A stretch of 64,000 nucleotides of DNA, from assembly GCF_013004065.1 (NCBI RefSeq), contig NZ_CP053084.1:558001-622000 (forward strand). The letters are read 5' to 3'. This document shows, one piece after another, positions 47,685-54,430 of this stretch. Position 1 is the first letter of the stretch. Each line of letters begins with the position of its first letter. Below the pieces are notes generated by a model, which worked only from the letters and a program-made list of their open reading frames with translations, was not told the origin of the DNA and ran no database searches. The translations under genes were made by a program, and so were the position numbers. Source of the DNA: Limnobacter sp. SAORIC-580 (lineage in GTDB: Bacteria > Pseudomonadota > Gammaproteobacteria > Burkholderiales > Burkholderiaceae_B).

Positions 47685-49001
47685 ATGCGAGTGTTGATTT
47701 CTGGCGGACGTGTAATTGACCCCAGCATCGGTGCCGATGCAATCATGGAGGTGGCTGTGGCTGCAGGTCGTGTGGTGGCGGTGGCCCCCAAAGGCGAAAT
47801 GCCAGCCGACTTTGCGCCCAGCAAAACCATTGATGCCACCGGCCTTTGGGTGTTGCCCGGCTTGGTGGACTTGTCGGCACGCCTGCGTGAGCCGGGTTAT
47901 GAATATCGCGCCACCCTGGAAAGTGAAATGGAAGCGGCCATGGCTGGCGGAATTACCTCGCTGGTGTGTCCACCCGATACTGAGCCTGTGCTGGACGAGC
48001 CTGGCTTGATCGAGATGTTGAAGTTCAAGGCACGCCAGTTGAACCTGGCCAAGGTCTACCCACTGGGTGCCCTGACCACGGGTTTGAACGGCGAAACGCT
48101 GACTGAAATGGCCGAATTGACCGAAGCGGGTTGTGTGGGTTTTAGTCAGGCGGAATCGCCGATTCGCGATTTACGCGTGTTGCTGCAAGCCATGAAGTAC
48201 GCTCGCAACTTTGGTTTCACCGTATTTTTGCGCCCCACCGAGCCCAACTTCAGCAAAGGGGGGGTGGCTCATGCGGGTGCCTATGCATCGCGCATGGGTT
48301 TGAGCGGCATTCCGGTCATGGCTGAAACCATTGCCCTGCAGGCTTATTTTGAGTTGGTTCGGTCCACTGGCACGCGCATGCACATTTGCCGAATCAGTTC
48401 AGCCAAAGGCATTGAACTGGTTCGCCAAGCCAAGTCAGAAGGTTTGCCTGTCACCTGTGATGTGGCGATTCACCACGTACACCTGACTGATCTGGACATC
48501 GGCTTTTTCGACCCCAATGCGCACCTGATTCCCCCCTTGCGTGAACAGCGCGACCGCGACGCTATTCGCGCCGGTTTGCTTGATGGCACCATTGATGCGA
48601 TTTGCTCCGACCACACACCAGTCGACGACGATGCGAAGCTGTTGCCTTTTGCGGAAAGCGAAGCGGGCGCAACCGGGCTGGAGCTGCTGCTGACTTTGGC
48701 TGTGAAGTGGATGCGTGAGCAAAACGTGCCCCCCGCACGAATTGTTGAGTTGTTGTGTGGCAACCCCGCCGACATTATCAAGGTGCAAGCAGGTAGTTTG
48801 CGCACGGGCATGCCGGCTGACTTGTGCCTGTTCAACCCCGAGGTGGATTGGGTGGTGGGCGAGGCCAGTTTGATCAGCCAGGGCAAGCACACGCCGTTCA
48901 ATGGTTTTCCCATGCAGGGCAAAGTGCAACTGACCATGGTGAATGGCAACGTGGGCTACAGCAGCCTTGAAAAAAGCAAAATGAAAGTGCTTGCAGCATA
49001 A
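47685..49001 (+). CDS. pyrC: Dihydroorotase-like PyrC (PyrX), probably inactive
   Basis: 438 residues from the ATG at 47685 with an AAGGAAG ribosome binding site. The fold is type I dihydroorotase: PGLVDLSARLREPG near residues 58-71, AIHHVHLTD and ICSDHTPVDDD. The zinc motif H-x-H expected before LREPG is S-A-R, and the HICH segment is HICR (near 232-235), so two metal or catalytic positions are lost. It is expected to be a structural partner of PyrB, as described for the pseudo-dihydroorotase of Pseudomonas ATCase. A catalytic dihydroorotase should be encoded elsewhere. Confidence 0.85.
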   Translation: MRVLISGGRVIDPSIGADAIMEVAVAAGRVVAVAPKGEMPADFAPSKTIDATGLWVLPGLVDLSARLREPGYEYRATLESEMEAAMAGGITSLVCPPDTEPVLDEPGLIEMLKFKARQLNLAKVYPLGALTTGLNGETLTEMAELTEAGCVGFSQAESPIRDLRVLLQAMKYARNFGFTVFLRPTEPNFSKGGVAHAGAYASRMGLSGIPVMAETIALQAYFELVRSTGTRMHICRISSAKGIELVRQAKSEGLPVTCDVAIHHVHLTDLDIGFFDPNAHLIPPLREQRDRDAIRAGLLDGTIDAICSDHTPVDDDAKLLPFAESEAGATGLELLLTLAVKWMREQNVPPARIVELLCGNPADIIKVQAGSLRTGMPADLCLFNPEVDWVVGEASLISQGKHTPFNGFPMQGKVQLTMVNGNVGYSSLEKSKMKVLAA

Positions 49002-49013
49002 GGTTAATAAAAA

Positions 49014-49772
49014 ATGCGCAAAGCCTGGATGTTGGTTCGCCTGCTTACCCACCTGCTGTACGGTTTTGTGGTGGCTTTGGTGTTTTGGCCCTTGTTCAGC
49101 AAGGCCATGAAAGAGGCGATCGAGAAGCGTTGGGCCCGCCAGTTGCTGGGTATTTTGAATGTGCAGGTGAAGGTGGTGTATGAATCGCCTGAATCGAATT
49201 ACGCCATTCACAAGCCCTGTTTGCTGTACAGCACGCATGTGTCCTGGCTGGATATTTTTGCGTTCAACAGCATTCACCCGGTCACCTTCATCGCCAAATC
49301 TGAAATATCCAAATGGCCCATCGGTGGCTTGCTGGCCAAGCGAAGCGGCACTCTGTTTATTGAGCGGGGCAAGCGGCATGCCGTTCGCGACGTGATTCAC
49401 GCTGCTGTCAAAGTGTTGGCTACCGGGCGTTGCGTGGCTGTGTTTCCGGAAGGAACAACCGGGCCTGGAGATGCACCCTTACATTTTCACAGCAATTTTG
49501 TGCAACCCGCCATTCAGGCCAAGGTGCCTTTGTTGCCGGTCAGCCTGCAGTACTTCACACCGGATGGAAAATTTTCTTCACAGCCGGCTTTCATTGGCGA
49601 ACAAACCTTGTTGGAGAACATCAAGGTGTTGATGAACAGCAAAACCGGGTTTGTGGTGCAGTTGTACATTCACGCGCCGATCAACACCGACGGACGCACG
49701 CGGCATGAGCTCAGCGATGAAGCACACGAAAAAATACGCGCACTGTGTGGCAGTACCAGCGCGCTTGTTTGA
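49014..49772 (+). CDS. plsC: 1-acyl-sn-glycerol-3-phosphate acyltransferase PlsC
   Basis: Inner-membrane acyltransferase making phosphatidic acid. 252 residues with an N-terminal membrane helix (LTHLLYGFVVALVFWPLF), the catalytic HX4D in STHVSWLDIFAF, and the phosphate-binding FPEGTTGPGD. It starts 12 nt after the pyrC-like gene and ends 2 nt before the convergent apaH. Confidence 0.92.
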   Translation: MRKAWMLVRLLTHLLYGFVVALVFWPLFSKAMKEAIEKRWARQLLGILNVQVKVVYESPESNYAIHKPCLLYSTHVSWLDIFAFNSIHPVTFIAKSEISKWPIGGLLAKRSGTLFIERGKRHAVRDVIHAAVKVLATGRCVAVFPEGTTGPGDAPLHFHSNFVQPAIQAKVPLLPVSLQYFTPDGKFSSQPAFIGEQTLLENIKVLMNSKTGFVVQLYIHAPINTDGRTRHELSDEAHEKIRALCGSTSALV

Positions 49773-49774
49773 GA

Positions 49775-50620
49775 TCAGGGAATGGTAGGCAAGGGCGGCT
49801 CGACCGCCTCAACCTGAATGATGACCTCATCTTCCAGGCGAAGCGCAGTCAGCTGACCGCCCCACACGCAACCCGTGTCCAGGCAATAGCCGGCCTTGTT
49901 CTTAATCTGGCCCAGGGTTGACCAATGGCCGAACACAATCGGCCCCTCGGCTGAACACGCACGTTCAAGCTCGAACCAGGGTTTGAGTTCGGGCGGCGCA
50001 TCCGCTGGCTCCAGTTTGTATTTGAAATCGATTTTGCCGTCGTCGCGAACCATGCGCATGCGGGTGAACACATTCACGATGAATCGCAGGCGATCAAACC
50101 CCTGAAGCTCAGGGTCCCAGCGATTGGGTTTGTTGCCGTACAGTGCGGCCATGAAGGCTTGCCAATCGGATCCAGAAAGCACTGCTTGGACTTCACTGGA
50201 CAACGCCAATGCGTCCTCAAAACTCCATTGCGGCAAAATGCCGGCATGCGTTAGTAGTGCTTGATCCACGGTGTTTTGGGTACGCGGCAAACGAAGGGCC
50301 AAGGGTTGGCTTCGCAGCCAGTTCACCAATTCTTCGCCATCGGGTGCATGCACCACTTCGGCGATGGTGTCGCTTTCATGGCTGCGACCACTGTTGCACC
50401 ACAAGGCCAGCAGGTGCAAATCGTGGTTGCCCAGCACGGTGTGGGCTTGTTGACCCAGGTTGCGCACATAGCGCAGTGTGTCCAGTGAGCGGGGCCCACG
50501 GTTGACTAGGTCGCCAGCAAACCACAGCACATCCACTTCAGGGTTGAACTGAACTTTGTCCAGCAGTTTGTGCAGGGAATCGAGACAACCTTGAACGTCG
50601 CCAATCACATAGTTGGCCAT
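49775..50620 (-). CDS. apaH: Symmetrical bis(5'-nucleosyl)-tetraphosphatase ApaH
   Basis: Metallophosphatase that splits Ap4A into two ADP and also decaps Np4-RNAs. 281 residues from the ATG at 50620; upstream in-frame start at 50677 adds a hydrophobic stretch and is rejected. Metal motifs: GDVQGC, GDLVNRGP, GNHD, and the late GHW in FGHWSTLGQ. It is divergent from the phosphomannomutase gene with a 123-nt gap. Confidence 0.95.
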   Translation of the reverse strand: MANYVIGDVQGCLDSLHKLLDKVQFNPEVDVLWFAGDLVNRGPRSLDTLRYVRNLGQQAHTVLGNHDLHLLALWCNSGRSHESDTIAEVVHAPDGEELVNWLRSQPLALRLPRTQNTVDQALLTHAGILPQWSFEDALALSSEVQAVLSGSDWQAFMAALYGNKPNRWDPELQGFDRLRFIVNVFTRMRMVRDDGKIDFKYKLEPADAPPELKPWFELERACSAEGPIVFGHWSTLGQIKNKAGYCLDTGCVWGGQLTALRLEDEVIIQVEAVEPPLPTIP

Positions 50621-50743
50621 ATTGAAAACAAACCAAAACAACGAAAGTAGTATTATGCCTTGAGTCTGTGTATTCAACGCATTCAGTTCGATAAGGCACT
50701 TGCGTTCCCCATTTTCTATTTTGACTATTTCAGGTATTCACCC

Positions 50744-52135
50744 ATGAGCATTTCTCCCTCTATTTTCAAAGCCTATGACATTCGTGGCATTGTGGACGAC
50801 ACTTTGACCGAAGACTCTGCCTACTGCGTGGGCCGTGCTTTGGGGCAGCTGGCATTGAGCCGCGGCAAGAACGAGGCGGTAGTAGGGCGCGATGGGCGCT
50901 TGAGTGGTCCACGCCTGTGCGGCGCATTGGCTGATGGTTTTCGGGATGCTGGTGTGAATGTGGTGGATGTGGGCATGGTGGCAACCCCACTGGTTTATTT
51001 TGCAACCTTCTTGCTGGGCAATGGTACGGGTGTGCAGGTGACCGGCAGCCACAACCCCCCACAATACAACGGCCTGAAAATGATGGTGGCAGGTGAAACC
51101 TTGTATGGCGACACCATTCAGGGCTTGTTGACATGGATTCAAACCGAGAAGCCTGTGCGTGGCGTGGTGGCTGGCGTACAACGCGGCGGCTACCGTGAAC
51201 TGAATGTGTGGCCTGATTATTTGAGCAATATTCTGGGGCACATCAAACTGGCACGCCCCATGAAAATTGCCGTGGATTGTGGCAATGGCGTGGCCGGTGC
51301 ATTTGCAAAAACACTGTATGAAGCTTTGGGCTGTGAGGTGACTGAACTGTTCTGTGAAGTGGACGGCAATTTCCCCAATCACCATCCTGACCCTGCACAC
51401 CCGGAGAACCTGCAAGACCTGATTGCTTGCGTGAAAAACGGCGATGCTGAAATTGGTTTGGCCTTTGACGGCGATGGCGACCGCCTGGGCGTTGTGACCA
51501 AAGACGGTGAAATTATTTACCCCGACCGCCAGCTTATTTTGTTTGCCCGTGATGTGATTGCCCGCAACCCCGGTGCCATGGTGATTTACGACGTGAAGTG
51601 CACACGCCATGTGGCCAAAGCCGTGAAGGCGGCCGGTGGCGAGCCTTTGATGTGGAAAACAGGCCATTCCCTGATCAAGGCCAAGTTGAAGGAAACCGGT
51701 GCTCCACTGGCAGGCGAGATGAGCGGCCATGTGTTTTTCAAGGAACGCTGGTTTGGCTTTGACGATGGTTTGTACGCGGGCGTGCGTTTGCTGGAGATTT
51801 TGTCCCGCGGCAGCGACCCCAGTGCTGAACTGAATGCTTTGCCCAATTCATCGAGCACTCCCGAATTGCAGTTGCAAACTGCTGAAGGTGTGAACTTTGA
51901 CATTGTGAAACGCTTGCAGGCCGAGGGTAAGTTTCCAAGTTCGGAATCGGTAAACACCATTGACGGCGTGCGGGCGGAGTATGCCGATGGTTTCGGGCTG
52001 GCGCGCCCATCCAACACAACACCCGTGGTGGTGATGCGTTTTGAAGCGGACAGTGATGCTGCGCTGGCTCGCATTCAAGGCGAATTCAAGGCTGCCATTT
52101 TGGCGGTGGCTCCCGGTGTGAAGTTGCCGTTCTAA
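50744..52135 (+). CDS. manB: Phosphomannomutase/phosphoglucomutase (AlgC type)
   Basis: Converts hexose 6-phosphates to 1-phosphates for lipopolysaccharide and polysaccharide precursors. 463 residues from the ATG at 50744 (FKAYDIRGIVDD start). The phosphoserine loop is TGSHNPPQYNG (Ser near residue 102) and the metal loop is FDGDGDRLG. The GEMSGHVFFKERWFGFDDG block completes the site. It is followed without gap by the DUF1415 gene. Confidence 0.94.
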   Translation: MSISPSIFKAYDIRGIVDDTLTEDSAYCVGRALGQLALSRGKNEAVVGRDGRLSGPRLCGALADGFRDAGVNVVDVGMVATPLVYFATFLLGNGTGVQVTGSHNPPQYNGLKMMVAGETLYGDTIQGLLTWIQTEKPVRGVVAGVQRGGYRELNVWPDYLSNILGHIKLARPMKIAVDCGNGVAGAFAKTLYEALGCEVTELFCEVDGNFPNHHPDPAHPENLQDLIACVKNGDAEIGLAFDGDGDRLGVVTKDGEIIYPDRQLILFARDVIARNPGAMVIYDVKCTRHVAKAVKAAGGEPLMWKTGHSLIKAKLKETGAPLAGEMSGHVFFKERWFGFDDGLYAGVRLLEILSRGSDPSAELNALPNSSSTPELQLQTAEGVNFDIVKRLQAEGKFPSSESVNTIDGVRAEYADGFGLARPSNTTPVVVMRFEADSDAALARIQGEFKAAILAVAPGVKLPF

Positions 52136-52702
52136 ATGACCCACACAACAGACCTTGAGATTATTGAAGCCACCCGCCGCTGGGTAGAGCAGGTGGTGGT
52201 GGCCTTTAATTTGTGCCCATTTGCCAAGCGCGAGTTGGTGAAAGACCGTGTGCGTTTTGTGGTGAGTAAGGCCAAGGATGAGGCCACGCTGCTGGACGAA
52301 CTTGCCCACGAGCTGGCCTTGTTGAATGTGGACGAAGCCGTGGAAACAACACTTTTGATTCACCCGCAAGTGCTGCAGGATTTTTACCACTACAACGATT
52401 TTCTGGAAGCGGCCGATGAGTTACTGGTTGACATGAACCTGGAGGGCGTTTACCAGGTGGCCAGTTTTCATCCGGATTACCAGTTTGGCGGCACCGAGCC
52501 TGACGATGTTGAAAATTATACCAACCGTTCGCCTTACCCCATGTTGCACCTGCTGCGCGAAGACAGCTTAAGCGAGGCCATCGACAATTATCCCGAGGTG
52601 GATTTGATCCCCGAGCGCAACATTGATTGCATGAATGAACAGGGTCTTGAGAAAATGCAGACGCTGTTGAATGCGTGTTTGAAGGGCGCTGGCGGGAAAT
52701 AA
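52136..52702 (+). CDS. DUF1415 family protein
   Basis: 188-residue cytoplasmic protein of a family with no assigned function. Conserved segments are FNLCPFAKREL near residues 23-33, ASFHPDYQFGGTEPDD and YTNRSPYPMLHLLRE. No membrane segment or signal peptide. The ATG directly follows the stop of the phosphomannomutase gene, so the two are cotranscribed. Confidence 0.9.
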   Translation: MTHTTDLEIIEATRRWVEQVVVAFNLCPFAKRELVKDRVRFVVSKAKDEATLLDELAHELALLNVDEAVETTLLIHPQVLQDFYHYNDFLEAADELLVDMNLEGVYQVASFHPDYQFGGTEPDDVENYTNRSPYPMLHLLREDSLSEAIDNYPEVDLIPERNIDCMNEQGLEKMQTLLNACLKGAGGK

Positions 52703-52824
52703 ACAACAGGGTGTTAAAAATAAAACAACACCGTGCATGAATTGGGTGTTTTGCTCTAATTGAGCGCTTGGATTGCAAGCGTTTACCGGAAAGCAAAGCA
52801 GCGATTATATTTCGCGGTTTTTTG

Positions 52825-52988
52825 AGGTTTTACTCTAGTCAAAAACCTTGGATGTAACTTTGGAGTTTCGAGGAAAGCCTCGAAAAATGGGCTTGCAGGC
52901 AAATTGGAGTGCTTGCAAACTGTGGGTTCACATCCCTCCTCTTTTGCTTCTGAGGTTTGCCCGATTAACCATATCGGGCATTTTTTTT
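52825..52988 (+). ncRNA. Structured RNA candidate of unknown class
   Basis: In a 354-nt gap without protein genes. Elements in order: stem AGGTTTT (52825-52831)/AAAACCT (52842-52848); a three-way junction closed by GGATGT (52850-52855)/ACATCC (52930-52935) holding an 8-bp stem TTTCGAGG/CCTCGAAA (52866-52885) with an AAAG loop and a 9-bp stem TTGCAGGCA/TGCTTGCAA (52893-52918); then a strong terminator. It can be a free small RNA or the leader of queE. I cannot assign it to a known riboswitch; it does not match the preQ1 classes I know. The 120 nt before it (52703-52824) show only minor stems. Confidence 0.45.
52959..52988 (+). terminator. Strong intrinsic terminator before queE
   Basis: GCCCGAT (52959-52965) pairs perfectly with ATCGGGC (52973-52979), followed by A and eight T. 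A further small GCCC/GGGC pairing (52989-53003) follows. It ends 68 nt before the queE start. Confidence 0.88.
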
Positions 52989-53056
52989 GCCCTTTTTCTG
53001 GGCACAATTTCTCAATTCAAGTAGCATTGCGCCTGTAACAAACAAGCGAAACTGCC

Positions 53057-53707
53057 GTGGCCACTTACACCGTCAAAGAGATGTTTTACACCCTGCAAGG
53101 CGAAGGTGCTCAGGCGGGCAGGGCGGCCGTGTTTTGTCGTTTTGCCGGGTGCAATTTGTGGACAGGTCGCGAAGAAGACAGGGCCACGGCTGTGTGCAAA
53201 TTCTGTGACACCGATTTTGTGGGTGTCGATGGCGTGGGTGGTGGAAAATTCAAGGATGCTGTTGCCTTGGCCCAGGCGATTGCAAATACTTATCAAGGTG
53301 AGCACGGCACAGGCAAGCCTTATGTGGTGTTTACTGGTGGCGAGCCCACCTTGCAACTCGACACTGCTTTGATTGACGCTGTACACGCGAATGGGTTTGA
53401 AATTGCCATCGAGACCAACGGCACCTTGGCCGTGCCTTCGGGTGTGGACTGGATTTGCGTCAGCCCCAAGTTCGGCAGTGAGCTGGTACAAACCAACGGC
53501 CATGAATTAAAGGTTGTAGTGCCACAGTTAGGGCAGGATTTGAATGCCTTGGGTCGATTGCAGTTTGAGCACTATTTTGTGCAAGCCATGGACGACTCCG
53601 ACCCTGTCAAGAAATCCAGAAATTTGCAGGTGGCCATACAAACCTGCCTGAACAAACCTCAGTGGCGTTTGAGTGTACAAACCCACAAAGTCATTGGAAT
53701 GCCATGA
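53057..53707 (+). CDS. queE: 7-carboxy-7-deazaguanine synthase QueE
   Basis: Radical SAM enzyme rearranging 6-carboxytetrahydropterin to 7-carboxy-7-deazaguanine in queuosine synthesis. 216 residues from a GTG start. The cluster motif is the long form CX14CX2C (first Cys in AGCNLW, then VCKFCDTDF), known from Burkholderia QueE, and not the plain CX3CX2C. GGEPTLQ and ETNGTLAVP follow. It overlaps queD by 4 nt. Confidence 0.93.
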   Translation: MATYTVKEMFYTLQGEGAQAGRAAVFCRFAGCNLWTGREEDRATAVCKFCDTDFVGVDGVGGGKFKDAVALAQAIANTYQGEHGTGKPYVVFTGGEPTLQLDTALIDAVHANGFEIAIETNGTLAVPSGVDWICVSPKFGSELVQTNGHELKVVVPQLGQDLNALGRLQFEHYFVQAMDDSDPVKKSRNLQVAIQTCLNKPQWRLSVQTHKVIGMP

Positions 53708-54054
53708 AAGTTTTCAAACAATTTACCTTCGATGTGGCACACCAGCTGCCTGACTGGCCGGGTTTGCACGGCCACAGCTACACCGCCGAGGTGTGGTTTG
53801 AAGGCCCTGCCATTGATGGCTATGTGGTGCCTGAAAGTCTTTTGACCCAACATGTGGGTGCGGTACACAAGCGGCTTGATCATTCATATTTGAACGAGTT
53901 GATTGAGCTGCCCACATCAGAAAACATTGCCCGCTGGATTTGGGATCAGCTGCGCCCGGTGGGGCCCTTGATCAAAGTGAAGGTATTTCGCGGGTCGATC
54001 GGGTTTGGGGTTGAGTTTGATCTTGAGGATGCGAAGGCGGAAGGCAGAGCGTGA
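53704..54054 (+). CDS. queD: QueD-like 6-pyruvoyl/6-carboxytetrahydropterin synthase homologue
   Basis: 116 residues of the T-fold PTPS/QueD family. The zinc histidines are visible: His13 in FDVAHQL and His22/His24 in LHGHSY, as are the RLDHSYLN and TSENIARWIWDQL blocks. The catalytic cysteine that lies between the first and second zinc histidines in E. coli QueD is absent, because the loop is shortened to PDWPG, and the late KET-type glutamate is replaced by VKVFRGS. Coupling to queE (ATGA overlap) argues for a role in queuosine synthesis all the same. Either the chemistry differs or another QueD exists. Confidence 0.8.
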   Translation: MKVFKQFTFDVAHQLPDWPGLHGHSYTAEVWFEGPAIDGYVVPESLLTQHVGAVHKRLDHSYLNELIELPTSENIARWIWDQLRPVGPLIKVKVFRGSIGFGVEFDLEDAKAEGRA

Positions 54055-54322
54055 GGCTGCGGTTTCTGGCCAACTCAGCGTGGGTTATTTGTGTTGCACT
54101 GGATTGGTTTATTGGGAGCTGCGCTTGAAGGGTCACCGCTGCAGTTTCTGGCCCAATCGGCGGCGGTGTTTCGATCGCCTCGCCTTCAAGAAAACCTGCC
54201 CTTGCGTGCCGAGCAGGGCCGGTGTTGCCCAGCATGGGCGACAGAGAACGGACCCGACCCGCAGTTTAGGAGGGTCGTTCTCAGGCATCGCAAGGCTCAG
54301 CAAGGGATCAACAGGTTTTCTG

Positions 54323-54430
54323 GCGAGAGATCGGAACCCAAGCCGATCGGGCAGTTAACCAGCAGGCGAGAGATCGGAACCCAAGCCGATCGGACGATAA
54401 AAAAGCGCCGAGAGACCGGAACCCAAGCTG
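54323..54430. repeat. Three tandem stem-loop repeats, 43-nt period
   Basis: Two identical 28-nt units start at 54323 and 54366 and a diverged third at 54409. Each holds GATCGG-AACCCAAG-CCGATC, a 6-bp stem with an 8-nt loop; the third copy keeps only part of the stem. They lie between the stops of the convergent queD and GGDEF/EAL genes. The 268 nt from 54055 to 54322 contain no gene I can support. Confidence 0.75.

Noticed and set aside
52921..52940. T-loop-like GGGTTCACATCCC as part of a tRNA gene
   Set aside because: The base after TTCA that should be A is C, no matching acceptor stem, D-arm or anticodon arm can be drawn, and no CCA follows. It is explained as part of the structured RNA.
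54323..54430. CRISPR array
   Set aside because: Only three units, the last degraded, spacers of about 15 nt, and no cas gene nearby.
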